Assembly: GCF_030936135.1 (NCBI RefSeq)
Contig: NC_082603.1
Span: 16,708,880 to 16,772,879, forward strand
Reading direction: 5' to 3'
Length of the DNA: 64,000 nt
Source of the DNA: Gavia stellata
Taxonomy: Eukaryota; Chordata; Aves; Gaviiformes; Gaviidae
Of this stretch, positions 1 through 14,400 are shown one piece after another (the first letter of the stretch is position 1; each line of letters begins with the position of its first letter). The translations under genes and the position numbers were made by a program. A model generated the notes under the pieces. The model had not been told where the DNA came from. It ran no database searches and saw nothing but the letters and a program-made list of their open reading frames with translations.

Positions 1-2166
1 AACTCAGTGTGGCCTTTAGAGCTACATATAGATTCAGAAATAGACCCATTTACTATTATTTCATGATGTGATCTTTTGTGAGTACACTTAGTTTGGAATT
101 CATTCTAGCATTTACCTTTGTGTGTGCATCTAGACACAAGAATACCAAATACCAAAAAGACTGGAGCTGCTAGCCAAGTTTAATAAAGTGGGGAAGTAGG
201 ATGAAGTGTATGGCACAGTGGCTTGGTAAAGACCATGCTTGTAATAATTCAGCTTTCTATAAAACCTGTTCTACAATTCTCAACTTCTGCACTGAGGAGA
301 ATGTTAGGATGTCTACCCAACCTAAATCATATTTGTGATTGGTATTGTGTCAGACTCTGGACAGTAAGGGACCGATGTGAAACTCTCTCCTTGCTTTAGT
401 TATCAGTAGCCATGTACCAGTAGCACAATCAACATCAGTGCAAATTAATGAAACTTGTCAAGAAATAGGGCAAAATGCCTGGTTTAGTTCACAGGTATGG
501 AAAAGTTTCTTTGAAGTGCTAAAAGGCAGCGTGTGTGTTTGGTTTATGTCCTCACTTGCCAAGCCAAATGTATAAAAGACAGATCTTCATTCTCAGCAGA
601 TTGTAGACTAGGTTTTAAAGTATCAGCATGGATTTACTTGAAATCAGGTTCAGCAGGAGGTTTGAAACCATAGTATATTACTCTGATTTCAAAAATCTAG
701 TATGCAAAGTTGATGTGTTCAGCTTCTTTCCTTCTTACCTATATAATTGATAATATAAAAGTATTACACTGTTGCAATTTTCTTATACAAGTATTTATGG
801 CTTTTGATATCCTAGAATTTCAAGATTAAAACAGTATACAGCATGTTGCTTCTTAGGGTCTTCCAGAAAATGTCAGCAAGTTTTGCATGAATAAATAGTT
901 CCGTTAAGATCAACAATAAAAACAGAATAATTTTGCATACAGTATTGCATTCTGTTGATTCTGATAAGAAGACACTGTATTACAGTGATCACATCCCCAA
1001 GCTAGATTTCTGGGGCCATATTAAAGGCAAAGGAAAGTATAGGTGAGAGAGTTTGGAACTCAGTAGCACCAAACCTGCTGCTGCTTTTAACTAAGGCAAG
1101 GTGCTGTTAGCCAGTTTATCAGTGGAATCTTACCACGAAGCAGGGAAGGAAACATTCTAAAATGTTTGCTAGAGCCCTGAAACAGAAGCTCTGATTTTTT
1201 TTTTTCCCCCCACCAATATCTTTCACAAGCTGGTGAACTTGGAACAAAAAAAAAAAAGTGAGTTTATAGGATATAGGGCCATGATATTATAAAAGAACTC
1301 TCTATTTCCACGTAATCCCCAGCTGTGCAGGAAAGTGCTGATTACATGGTAGTAGTTAAATTTAGTAAGAAATTCCTTGCCTGAAATCAATTTTGATACC
1401 CAAGTACAGTGCCTAACATACCCTGGTTTAAACCTTTTACTTTTAAGCAATCTGTTTTTCAGTTTACCAGTGTCTAAAATTGAAAGACCACTTTCTTTTA
1501 CTGTTAACATTTATAAGTGAATTTGAGATCCTCTGCTACAAGGGCATGACATGTATTTACCAAAACACCTTCCTTCTGTATGCTTGTTTCTATGTACTAG
1601 TGTTTATTAAAAGAAAAAAAAAATCCAGTCATGCATATCAGCTAGTAGATTCTGATGAAGGTCCTAATTCATCAGCACATTTTTGCTGAACTCTAAAGTG
1701 TTTTGCTGACTTAAGCCAAAGTTCAAGAGGTTTATAAATGGATCCCAGATTTAGTAATCCTAATTAAACTTCTTTCGCCTTATTATGCCTTAATCTGTGC
1801 ACAAATCTCATTATTGATACAACACAAAGCAGCGACTGAGAGTAGAAGCTGTTTTATATACCCGTGAGTCAAGGAATTCTGCTTCTTTCACAGAAATTAA
1901 CTGTGCCATCTCAGAGCTCTTCTCCTCCTCCTTGACATATAAAGAAATGTGATTTTTTTGGCAGCTACTTTGAAATAATGTCTTTTGTTTGCCCCATTCC
2001 CCCCCTTTTTTTTTTCATAATCACTTGCCTCTTCTGTTTTTTTGAAATATCTTTGGAAATAATTTTTTTTTGTAAATGTAATGTTGTATGAATTTTAATT
2101 CTTTTAATTCTTTACTGTATGAAAAAAATCGTATTTTACTTTTGTAAAATGTTTCATCTCTTCTAG
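1..2166 (+). other. ALG14: Last intron of ALG14 (3' part)
   Basis: AT-rich DNA upstream of the recognised last exon of ALG14. It ends in a pyrimidine-rich tract and the acceptor TTCTAG at 2161-2166. I looked for the preceding ALG14 exon and did not see it, so the intron probably begins outside the window. No repeat or RNA gene is evident. Confidence 0.8.
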
Positions 2167-2397
2167 ATACTGTGCAATGGACCAGGAACATGTGTTCCTG
2201 TCTGTATATCTGCTCTTCTTCTTGGGCTTCTAGGAATAAAGAGAGCAATCATTGTGTATGTAGAGAGCATCTGCCGTGTGGAAACTTTATCCCTGTCTGG
2301 AAAGATTCTTTACTACTTTTCAGATTACTTCATCGTTCAGTGGCCTGATCTAAAGGAAAAATATCCCAAGTCGGTATATCTTGGTCGAATAGTGTAA
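2167..2397 (+). CDS. ALG14: ALG14, UDP-GlcNAc transferase subunit, terminal coding exon (partial gene)
   Basis: This 231-nt exon is open from its acceptor and encodes the C-terminal 76 residues and a TAA stop at 2395-2397. It begins ILCNGPGTCVP and ends YPKSVYLGRIV, which closely match the C terminus of vertebrate ALG14. ALG14 is the small membrane-anchored subunit that recruits the catalytic subunit ALG13 to the cytosolic face of the ER; together they add the second GlcNAc to dolichol-PP-GlcNAc in N-glycan assembly. The family's C-terminal tail is the ALG13-binding segment, and here it is complete, including the VESICRVETLS motif. The reading frame is intact with no sign of decay. Earlier exons, with the N-terminal membrane anchor, are left of the window. 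The next gene, CNN3, is on the same strand about 15 kb away. Confidence 0.95.
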   Translation: MLCNGPGTCVPVCISALLLGLLGIKRAIIVYVESICRVETLSLSGKILYYFSDYFIVQWPDLKEKYPKSVYLGRIV

Positions 2398-3001
2398 CTA
2401 CAGAAGACAGGCTTTACATATAATAAACTCTGCAAGCTCCTCGCTGAAGAAATTCATTCATGTAGCGATTTATTTTCAAGGATTCCTGTTAAGAAATTAG
2501 GCTGGTACTCGAAAAGGAGACAATAATAAAGATACCTCTGCATTTAAGTACATTTTTGTGTAGTTGTATTTACTGCCATCATGTATGTCTGTTCACCAAT
2601 ACCCCATAATGGCTTTAAGTCTACGCTCTCTGTTTTCATCTAGTTTTCCTGCTATGTGAATGGTAATTTTTTGTCTACAAATAAATATAGGAATTTGTAC
2701 GAATTGTAACATTTCCTGTAAGGAAACTTTGTGTAGTTTTCTAAATTGTAAGAAACAAAGTCTTGTTCTAGCACAACAGACTTTATTTCCTGTATGCTAG
2801 CAGTGAAGTCCCTTGTGAATCCTTAGAGTATAAAGGAAGCAGTTATATTAAGTTGGCTTCATGACAGTTTGTACTCTACAGTCTTCCAAAACCCCGAAAG
2901 CATTAAACCAGTATAATTTTTCCTCTGGGCTTGTCAAAGCTGTCCTTATAATCTGTAGTGCACCTTTTGAAAATTGTTGCTCACTTCTTAAGATAAATAA
3001 A
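2398..3001 (+). promoter_or_regulatory. ALG14: ALG14 3' UTR with alternative poly(A) signals
   Basis: Non-coding sequence after the ALG14 stop. AATAAA hexamers lie at 2422-2427, 2525-2530, 2680-2685 and 2996-3001, so several 3' ends are possible. The first lies only about 25 nt after the stop. Which are used cannot be told from sequence. Confidence 0.6.
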
Positions 3002-6000
3002 GAGGTGACAAGTGTCATGCTATAGGCACAGTACTTACAAATTTAAGAAGTACTTTCTTCAAAGCTGACGTGCAAAAATCCTTAGCAAGTTTACATCATG
3101 GAGAGCAAACTGTCACTTGGGAAAATGGAACTGGTTCAGGCTCTAAAATACAGCAAAGGGAAAAAAAAAAGTGTTACTATCAGTCGTAGGGGAAGGAACA
3201 GAGTTTCCCTCTCTTTTCCTCATACAGTGAATTTGACTTTCAGTATATCCTGTTTTCTCATTTTAAGCACCTTACTTTCGGCAGTACAATATGCACTTAA
3301 GATTTTGTCATGGAAAATGGTATTCCGTACATTGGAACAACTTTCAAAAGGTATTTTGTTGGAGCTAAGTGTGTGAAAGTCTACTTTAGCATTTCACATT
3401 CATCTGGCAAAACATAATTCTGCACACTGTTCCACCTATAAAGCAATATAAACACATCTGTCATCTGTACACACACAGAGCTATGTGTCTGGCTACAGAA
3501 ACATATACAGAGAAGAAGGCTCAAAGAAAAGTAGAAACACTCTACAGACTGCACAGCCTGACTCTGGTGAAGCCAACAGCAGCTCCTCACGCTGCTGCAG
3601 GAGGAGACTCACTCTCTGAAGCCTTTTATTCCTCAGTGTCGGATGTCAAAACATTGCAGCAGCTATTCTTGTAGGGAACGGGGTGGGGTGGAATTTAGCT
3701 GAGCAGAAACGGTGGTTCCTGCTGTTAGGAAACAAGGGTGGAGAGGAATATTCTGCTTTATGCAGAGAATCATTAGAAATCATCAGAAAACATCATGCAG
3801 AAAACTACTGTCATGACGTTGCGAGGCCCTGTGGAGAAGCCAGCCGTTATAACCCGTCCAGCAGGCTTAATAATCCTCGGCATAAGTAGAGTCCCTTGAT
3901 GCGGTCACATGTAAGTTCAGAACAGAGAGGTTTTGTGGTTTTTAACCTAGATTATGTCTGACGTTAAAGAGCAGTTAATAGGTTAAGACTACGTGGGAAG
4001 GACTCTGTGCAATGCGTACTCAGGTCCTTGAAAATGACCTGGCTGAAGTACATCTGATGTGTGCAAGGGCTTTTTTTCCCTGAACTGGGGTGAGGACTAT
4101 CTTATCAGGACTTTCTGCACAGTTGGAGATAGTTTGGTAATTGGAGCTACACTGGACTTTATTATGGCTAATGCTAGTTTATTTTAGATTAGTGCGCTCT
4201 GCACTGAATCTTGCTTTGAATCTTGCTTTCTGTTTTGCAAGGGAACTAGAGTAGAGGGGAATGAGGACAGAGGCAGCCTCTTTCTCTGCTCCGGGTAAGG
4301 GGCAACGGCACAGGATCAATGCCCCGAGGCTTAGAGAAGCATGAGAAGAGAAAGGCAATGAATGCTTCCATTCATGCACCACATCCCATGCCTGAATAGC
4401 CCGCTGGCCTGGCAGGGAGGCAGACTCCTAGACCGCCTCGTCTGTAAACACAGCCGAAGCACAAATGGCACTGAGCCACATGCTGCTGCTGTTTAGAGCA
4501 AAGCAGAACGTAGCCCATCCTCATCCTGCTCTAGATTTATACCTCGGTGAAAACATCTCTGGCTGCTCGATTCCTCCCTTAGAGCCCCGCCCAGGGCGGG
4601 ATTTTGGGGTTTAGTGCACTTTCAAACTGTGGGTTCATAAACTTTTTGAGTCTGCCTTTGAACGCTGGGGAGTCCCAGGAATTTTCTTCCACCTGCCACC
4701 TGCATGGCAACAACTACTGCTAAAGTAAATCACTTGCCTGCTCAGACTTGTAACCTCCCATGTAAACGCTCTGAAGGTAACGGTGGATTTCTTCACAGGA
4801 GGCTGTTCTGAAAAACTGAACTGCTGCAGGCCATCTGATGTGGAGGAATCTCACTTTCAAGGGCTTGGGAAGACTTCTCCCCCTTCACTTCACTGCCAGC
4901 CTTTGGGGGAGCAAAACTGAGAGAATCTCTGCCTGTGTTCCCCCAACAGCATGTTCTGTACTCTGTTTGGTCAACCTGGGAAACACCGGTTAAAATAGTG
5001 CATACAAAAGGGTTTTTAATCCAGGTAACTGGCTATGAGAGCGTGGGACAGTACCCATTTCCTTGTATTTGTTGCTATTTTCCTTACTGATTACTGGCTC
5101 AAGTGCCAACTTGAGTTAAGGACACTTACTTTTTGGCAGTTTATAATTAGTCTTAGTAAGTGAAAACTTGGATTAGAAATGACCCAGAAGTCTGTAAAGT
5201 TGAAGCAGCTGGAACTACTCAGGAGAGCTCAGAAACAGCAAGATCACAACCTAACTCTGACCAAAGCCTTCAACAAAACGCTGCATCACAACCATAGGGG
5301 ATGGAACACAGAAAACCATTCCTGGCTTGAATTCACTTAAAGGAAGTTTTGTTATCAACTAGATGGACTTTTCCTTGAAAAGATTACCTCAAGAAACTGC
5401 TAGTTCTCTCCAAAAGCACAGTGGAGCCGAAGCATTTTGTTATTGAGTACCTCTTATCTTTTGTTTGAAGTAGCTGGGTACAACCAAACTGTCATTGTTC
5501 TAGGGGAAAACTGCATTCTTCCTGCTTTCAGCATGGAACAGAAAATGGTGCTCCCATGGTCTGTCCAAAGACTTAAAGGTCGCTGACTGGATTCCTTATG
5601 TTTAGATTCTTGGGTTTCGCTGTGTGTCATTCTTTCCCTTAAATATTAACATTGAGGCAAGCACATTTGTGTTATGTATACGAGGGACGTTTGGAGTGAA
5701 ATACGTTACCTCTTTTCTCTCCATTGTTAAAAGAGGAAAACATAATATCTGACGGATTTAAAGCAAAACAGAGAAGAAATATATTCTTAAAGAAAACAAA
5801 TATGACTTTATGGAAATATCATCATCAAAGTTGGCAAAGATTCAAAAGATAACAGAAGGCATCCAAAAATTCCTTCCCTGAGTCCTAGCCTGGAAGCCAA
5901 ATTTTAAATGTGTTTTAGTTATCAGATTGTTTTATCTAGATATGCATTAGTTGACAAATATTAAGTATTAAGAGTTGCTTCTCTCTTGACCTGATTGTCT

Positions 6001-9000
6001 TCTAATGGAGAGTATATATTGCATGTACATTAAAAAAGAGGTTAATTTTATTTTAGAAAAGGAGGAAGGGAAGATAGAAAAGGAGCACCAGTTGGACTGT
6101 AATAAAATAACAATATGAGAAGGTTGGCTTTTGATAAAAACAGCTTAGAAGATTATTTCCAAGTTACACCAGAAGACAGCTAAACAGACTGATCTACTTT
6201 GAGTCAATTAATCAAATTTCTTACAACTCTGTGGTGACCATTCCAATAAAGTTATGCTGTTCTGTAACATTTTGCAAGCCATTAAGGATTTCTGGGGACA
6301 GTAGTCAAAGTCTCAAAAGTAGCTTTGGAAGTGGTACTACACAATTCTTCAGACACCTGTTTTTCATGCAAAAACACCCTGTCATAACAGGTGACAGTTA
6401 ATGCCTTGAAACAAAAGATTGCTGTATACAAATAGCACATAGACCATTTTAGAGATACAAATGCAAATCACGTTTGCAAAGCAAAGAGATTCTCTTATAT
6501 CTGTGCAAGGGGCCACAGAGTATAAACAGACCCAGTGAGACCATCTTTTCCATCCTTTTTTCACCCCCCAATGAGCTTATCAGTGTGCCGTAGCCAATGT
6601 GCTATCAGAAATCGCATCCAAGCAACAGCCTGTTTTCCTGGGACAGGAGAGAAGGTAGGCTGTCTGCGTGGAAGAGCATTGCAGAGACAGTTAGGTAGCG
6701 GCACTTGCACAAAAACCTTTGCTTGGTTCAGTGCCAAGTGTCACAATCCAATTGAACACATTTTTGCCCCACACTTCAGTCCTTGGCAAGGAGCACAAAA
6801 GGCTTGCTGTCACCATTTCTCTCAAGAACTGTGTCTCCCACGTCTTCGTGATAGAAATGAGGGGTTTTAACAGACCCTTGCTAAATGTCTTCATGGTTGC
6901 TCAAACAAAATGCCTACACAGTACTTTTATTTCTCTTCAAATCATGTTTGTGTTGCCTTTCCCTCTACTGATCACACTTGAAACCAAGTCAGCGTGGTAG
7001 GCTATGGAGTTACAGTACTGCAGCAGATACAGGCTGCTGATCTTACACTGCTTTTATTTCTTCTTTAAAGGAACTTCTGCTCTCCCAACTGGAGGCACTG
7101 GGAATGAACGCAAGCATGCAAAGACTGTAGCCATGGCCATCCCACTTTACTTCTGGTAGTTTGCAGTGGTGTGCTTAGTAAAAGCCTGACACAGACTACT
7201 ACTAGGTCATGCATGCCATAAATGTTGAAGCTTTAAAAAGTCACTTTTTTCTTTGATTTAAAACTTCCTGTGCAAATCAGAAACATACATTTTTATCTAA
7301 CATTGGCTATTTTAAGACAGTCTAGCAAGGATAAGCAATAAAATTCTCTTCATAAACCTATTCTCCAACAGATTGCAATACCCCTCTAACCTTGTATAGA
7401 TCAGAGAAGATTGCATTCATCTTGTCCCAGTAATGCATGCTACATGTTCACTGTTAGTTTGGACACAGGTAGAGTCTTCCCTTACAGTCAAGGAAGGGAC
7501 CTCAACAACCATGGTGTACGTAGGAGCTTTGATCACTGGGGTATGTATCAGAGACTTACCAGGATGAGAAACAGATCATACAACCCTTAATCTACATTTT
7601 CAGACTGACTTCAGGAAACTAATTCATGAAAGTAATTATGACCTGGTTGTTGAATGTAGTGTTTAAGACAACCATTCCCTAGGACATTAGTTTTTAATTA
7701 TCATTTCAGCAAAAATAGCCTTCCATTCATTAGTAATGCTATGTGAATGAAGAACATCTTACATGTGATAAACATACAAATACCATTTAACTGAAGCTTA
7801 TTTATTTGTCAGTAGAGTAATGCACTGGGAGGGTGGTGTCTGTATTATGGGACAGAAAAACACTGTTCAGAAATTTTACAGGAAAAAATGAGAGCTTTCA
7901 AAAAAATGTACATTTAAAGAAAACTGAGTTATATTCTTGTACTAGATCTGACAGTCACAGAAGTTAAAAAACTGCTAGTACTGGTCACCATAAGGCAGAG
8001 CACAAGCAAGAACTGTGTAAGGTGTTTGAAGAAGCTCCCTGGCTCTCAATCAGTACTTCAATATTGCTTCCCTTTTGCTGGCTCATGCCGAGACCACATA
8101 CTGTACCAATAAACACCTGGTTGTTCTAGGAGGTAGGTGAGGATCTAGGAAAGTAAGCATCAAGCCCTTCTGGTTGTTTGCAGCACAATTTGAACCAAGA
8201 CCTTTCCGGAACTTGGATTTGACTTTTTTAAATCACCGTACTTCCTTATCATAATGATGGTCTCATGACCAGTACTGTTGAAATCAATAGGAAGTGCTTT
8301 GAGGCAGAGGTCATCTTGCAGAAAGCAGCTTCATATGGGACAGGATTTTGCATAAGAATTTAAGAAAACCAGTAGCTTTCACTGTAATAGCTTTGGACAG
8401 CATTGCTGTTTCATGCTGCAATGGTAATGGAGAAGGAAGAGAAAGTGATGTGTGATACAAGAAAATTGACCTTTGTTGACATGCTTATTTGAACTCAGGT
8501 GTCTAATCTGCACAGTGTAAAATTTCACATTTAGTATTTCTTACACCTTTTTTTACCTCCTCGCACAAAAATTGTTAACATTTTATAAGCCAGTTAATGG
8601 GTCAGACAAATATGCATGCAACAGAAATAAGTAATTTCATATTTAGCTGTGCCAGTGATAGGCTTTAACCATGCATATATCTATAAAAAGATTTATTTGT
8701 TCATTGATAACATCAGTTTTACACATACCTTTTGTTATCTTTGCTCATACCTGAGGAAAAAAGCTAAAGAAGATATTTGATGTGTTATTCTCTAACCAGA
8801 GAGAGACTGGGGGCAATAATAATATTTAACAGACAAAAATGGGGGAAGTGAGGGGTCTCTCCAAGGAATGTTTCATGTTTCAAACAAGTTATAGCACTTT
8901 ATCAATTACAATATTATGCGTATTAAACAAGTCTATTGTAAATTGGTACTTCATGAATGGTAGCACAGACACTAGTCCAGTATTACCATATCTTTGTCAG

Positions 9001-9024
9001 TGTTCCACCCAGAATGTTTCATTT

Positions 9025-9125
9025 GGGGGGCTTTTTTTTTTTTTTTTTTGGGGGGGGGGGGGGCGGGGGGGGAGGAGTGGGGTGGGTGTATTTGGGGGTG
9101 AGGGAGGAGGTTGTGTGGGTTGGGT
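9025..9125 (+). repeat. T-run and G-run tract (quadruplex-prone)
   Basis: A run of 18 T (9032-9049) is followed by 14 G (9050-9063), one C and 8 more G, then a G-rich stretch with repeated GGAGG, GGGTG and GGGGG words to about 9125. It is a low-complexity intergenic sequence with several G-runs on the + strand. Homopolymer lengths may be inexact in an assembly. Confidence 0.85.
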
Positions 9126-12100
9126 TTTTTTAAATGCAGAAATCAGGTATTCATGAAGATGCAATGAGATGACCTTCTGGACAGTACTGGATTTAGACAG
9201 GTGCTCAAAGATTTTGTGTAAACTTCAGAAAGACAGAGAAGGAGGATATTCACAGAAAGATGAATTGTCCTTGCACTATGCAGCAGATCATTTTTAAAGG
9301 AGTCCAGAACACAAAGTTACAGTATTTTTTTTTTAAATCAAGATTTAAGAAGTATTTTAAGCCATGCAGTGAAGTTGTTGCGCATAATCCTGCCCCTTCT
9401 ATGCATTGGTGCACAGTAAGTTCTTAAAATCAAAAACCCCTCTACTTGGTTTAAGAAAGAGTGGACATTAGTAATGTTATATCAACAGGCAGATCTGCTC
9501 AGTTAGCATTACTGTAAATTCTACTTTCAGCTGCCAGTAGTTTGGCAATTAGTGTTTCCTGCTTTATTGTTACACAGTGCAATTGAACTCTGCTGCTTTT
9601 CATTTATGATCCAGCTTGGGATGTCAGCTGACACCGAAATGAATGTCCGAACCACCAATTCAGTGGCTTAAAGGGTATCTCCCCAACACTCACTGCCAAG
9701 ATGAAGTCCAGAAATTATTATTCAGTAGCAATAAACAGGGCCTGGTTTTGCAGGCAACCATTTGTAAAAAAGCAAGCGTGATAGCTGGGAATCACAGTTA
9801 ATGTTCTTTTTATATCCACACTGAAAAGCAAAATATTAAAAGTAACACTGCAGTATTTGTGAAGAAGCACTTAAGTGATATCTTAACAACTCTACATTAA
9901 TGTTTGTAATAATTCCTTAAAAAAGTAATCTGGCTGCAAAAGGGTACACTAAGTCAGATTTTGCAATGTAGTTAGATACAAAATAGATACCTTCAGAAAT
10001 TATCGGTGTAGGGATCTCCACTATTCTGTCACTTACAGACAGAACTTGGCCACTGACAAGCAAAGGTAGTTATCTCAGAGCACGATCACAATTCCAAGCA
10101 TATTTTTAATTTAACTCCAGACTAGAGATAATTCCTGAAAATCTTCATCAACTTTTTCCTTGAATAACAAGAGTGTCGGTAGAATAGGAAGGCTGATGCA
10201 ATACAGAGAGAGCTGCTTCCATGTAAAGTACTACTTTAGGAAAGATTGAACAGGAAAAATTATTACTGCTGCCTTGCCCCCCTACCCTTATCCCCCCAGT
10301 TCTTTCAGGTTCATTGAAGATTCAGAATGTATAACACAAAAAAAATTAAGGTTTTATACTGTGTAGGCTGAGTTTACTACTGGTCTGTAACGCTGAACTG
10401 TGCTGGCTGTGGTATAATGAATATTTCTAGACTATCATGCTCATTTGCCAAGCCCTTCCTCTGAGGAAAGTTTATTATACAATGCAGATACAAAATAAAG
10501 TTGTCTCTGTTTAGTTACAGTTTTTAACCTCCATAAATGGAATCTTCCTTTGTGTTTAGAAATAAACATTGCCAGTACCTTCTACTTGCATGCAGCTCTC
10601 GCTCCGCCCCACACACCCCCCTTTCAGAGATATGTCAACAGACAAAACACATGAGAGAACTGCAGGTACAGAACAGTACCGTCCCCAATACTGCATTTAC
10701 TACTGAGTAAGCCCTCCTAGCACACACAAAGTACATCATATTAATATCACTGACTTTTAAACAATAGGTATTACTTGCATTAAAACTTAAACAAATAACT
10801 ACTGTAGATATTAAATGTTCATTCCAGTTCGAGAGGGAAAAAAAAAAGGCGGGGGGCAGGGGGGAAGACTTCACAGCACCAAAAAAATCCAAACACTACC
10901 ACAGAAAAAAAAACCGCACTCAACATCCTTTGGAAATTCTGAAGTTTTGTGGGATGCAATACAAGCATAAAATGGACAAGATTAATGATCTGGGATAAAG
11001 CAGCTAAAAACCTCAGGATTCTGTATTCTGGTACAGTCTCAGTTATCTGAGCATCAGCTATTCCTAATTCCCTTCTCTCCCCCCAAGTCTGAATCACATC
11101 CTCTGAAGTACATTAACAGTGACATGGATTATTGGAAACCTCTCTTACCCAAACAGATTTGGGATCCTTACTATTGTAACAACTTAGTCTTCACGCCTGT
11201 GGTAGCCAGCCTCTGGCTAAATGCCACTGTCTCAGCTAGTCACTCATCATGTGCAACACTCAGCAGTCTTCTCTCCTTTGCACCATTTCAGTCCCAAATA
11301 ACTGTATAAAGCACTCTGAATATCACTTGCTGTGTGTTGTTCTGCTTTTGAAATTACCTTAACTTCTAAGTAAAGCTTTACCATGGGAGTTCAAAGAAGG
11401 ATAATGAACTAAAGGTAACAAAGAGGCAAAAATGCCACATTTTCTCAAGCTTGTAAGAATACCATGTCAGAGGTGGGAAATATTTCTGATGAGGAATTAC
11501 AAAATACTACCTAGATAATTAAAATTGGAAGAAGTCACAAAAGGAGAAGGTTTCTGTTCCTTTTTTCTATATTCAGATTTTGACTATTAAGCCAAGAGTA
11601 TTACTGGATAATTAACCAGCTTTTTAAAATATCAGCACTGCTCAAGCATAGTCTTGTTTCAGTAAGTGAGTGTGAAGTTTTTAACCATCAGAAAACTGAC
11701 CTATTCGTAAGTCAATATATTTCAATTATTTTGTGTTTGGTATCCAAATAAATAAGTTTGAATAACACAACATGCAGTTGCATAAACAGTTACCACATAC
11801 TATTTTAAATCAATTCTGTTCTAAAGTTGTTATTGGGGAACATAATGGGGGATGAAGAGAAAAAGTGGTTGAATACACCATTCCTTGAAAGATGTGAGTT
11901 TGTGCAGACCCTGTTAAGAGCTGCACACAACAGAAGCAAGGAGAACATGCTCAAGTGGCATAAAAATCAAGTTTTGGGATTCGGGGAGGGATATAAAGTG
12001 TTCAGATCAATCTCAGATCATGCTGAGCAGGCACCAGTCAAATGGTAAAGGTAATAGCCTCTGTCCACATCCTGGAGAGACAGAAATTGCCTCTTCAAAA

Positions 12101-14095
12101 TATATATGGAAATACCTGCTTCCTGTTTCCTACCTGCTGCAAGCCAACAAACTTACTTGCTGTTACGATGCTCAAGGAAGAAAATTGGTTTTGATTGCAC
12201 AGCAAGCAACAAGTCCTTTGTTGCCTTCTGCTTGTGTACTGGTTTTAGCAAATTAAAAACCAATACCAGCAGCAAGCCTTTCACTCAGATTCAGGGGGAC
12301 AGGGTGGGGGGCCGACAGGGGACACACACAGTGACAAAGGACCCCCAACACTAATCAGGTTGCAGGTAAGTCATATTTTTAGTCGTCTTCTTTTATATTA
12401 GCTCTATCCAGGAACATACTTTGGCATTCAACTATTCTCTGGCTATACCCCCACTGATAAGAATGCAACTATCACATTTTAAGGGAAGGTCATGGATCTC
12501 AAGTGAAAATAAAAAAGCACAAGAATCTGGCTTAAGCTTATTTATCAACAGCTAGCACTACCAGATAACAAAGACACTCTCTATTTTCATAAAATGATGG
12601 AGGACAGAAGAAGACATCAGTATTAGAACCAGTGAAAAAGTGGTGGATTAAGAAGCAAGCATTTAGATATTCTATTATTCCTAATATATTCAGTTTTGTT
12701 TTCAATAAAGCTTAATCTCTACAAATACCAATATTTAGATAAGTCTTTCACTTCAGCAAGTTATTTTATCATGAATGTGAGTAACATTTACATCCTTAAA
12801 AATTAGACACAAAGGGGAGTCTTTCCCAAACATAAGACTTGGGCTCCCAGTCTTACAACTGCCAGAACTGATGCTTAAAAACCCTTCCCAAATCAGGGAT
12901 TTCCACCACTACCCCCTTTCAAGAAAAGTCTAGGTTTATATTTCTTTTTTTTTTTCTACTACAGTATTTTAGGTTTGGTCCTATGCAATTCTCTGAGCAT
13001 TTTGGCATCATGTGCATCCCTGAAGACATCTCCATATAAGGGAATTTACTTAAGCAATATAGAGAAAACACAGAAATCGGATAATAATTCCATCAAGGCT
13101 GAATTTGGCCCCATGATTCAGTTTGTGGTATTTGTAAAAAGTCCGTGTACTTAGTTTTTCCAGATGTTGATTTTAAGACACTTGTAAGCCGGCGTTTTAG
13201 GTAGAATTAATGACTGCCAAGAAAATGTTGTCTTCTGTAGTCTGGTAGAGAGGAAAGAGGAATGAGCTACAAACACCTCATAGCAACCGTAATTGTTCTA
13301 CAAGGCAAGAGGATCTCATATGGGATGAGAATAGAGTCTGTTAAAGTAGTCGAGAAACAATAAAGCACACATACAGCATGGCATGTTTAATTAAAGTACC
13401 AAGGGCAGTACTGCATACCCCCAAAATCTTCCAAAATAATTAGCAGAACAAGCACAGCAATGTTTTGAGTAAGCATTTGAGGTAACATATCAAAAGATGT
13501 TATACGAGCTTACCTAGGACACTGATTATTTTCAAAAGAAATCCTAACAAATGAAAGGTAAAAATAAAGGATAGGATAGTTTTGGGTACTGCTAAGGCTC
13601 ATCATTGCCTCTTCTGTAGAGTTCTTATATTGCAGTTTCTTCAATGCTACTGCATGCTGTACTAACATTTGGTCTCAACAGACATCAACCAGCAGCAAGA
13701 TGCAAGTCTTACTAGAGTTACAAGTTGTATTTATCCTACAGCTGTTTTAATAACTTTAGTCACAGAAGTTAATTAGGCTAAAACATTACTGAGTGTTAGT
13801 GTCACCAACATCCTCAGACAGGCCATTTCACACCACCAGGACTAGTTAACACACTGATGTGGGAGAAGACAGCCTGGGAAAGACTGCCCAAGTTCAAGAG
13901 AATTGCAGAAGGGCTTAGTTAGCTCCTTGCCTCTTAGCTGAAGTGCATCAAGGGGGAAGCAAGCTGTACAGCCTTCTTTCCTCACCAGGTTAGTACTCAC
14001 TAGCATTTTTTCCCCTCAATCCTTAGAAGAGGACACAGTTGTAACTCAGAAAGCTTAGAGTATCCTTCCCTTTCTTAATTTAGCCAGCTCCCCCA

Positions 14096-14400
14096 TTGAT
14101 TACCTGTAGGCCAGTGAACTCTATCAATGGCAGCGCAGGACCTGTTCCTCACCAGAGTCACCCCCTGCCCGTTCCCCGTTCCAAGCTAGCACAACTCCCT
14201 GCTCCAGTTTCCCCCTGCACTCCAGTAATTTCAAGCACTGTAGCTCCCACCCAGGAACCTACTCCCCTGCTCCAAGCAAAATCACCCACACTCCTGACCA
14301 CAAGCACACACACAGTGGTGTATTTTCCTCACTGTCTCCTACCAAGGCCCATGGCTCATACTGCCATCCTCCCCAATTCAGAGCCCTAGTCCCCTCCCTC
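14096..14400 (+). other. C-rich pyrimidine stretch in intergenic DNA
   Basis: About 300 bases with many CCC/CCCC words and low G content, unlike the AT-rich surroundings. One frame stays open for 97 codons, but this follows from the base composition, and the product is a Pro/Ser/Thr-rich chain without a known domain. I assign no gene. Confidence 0.4.
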
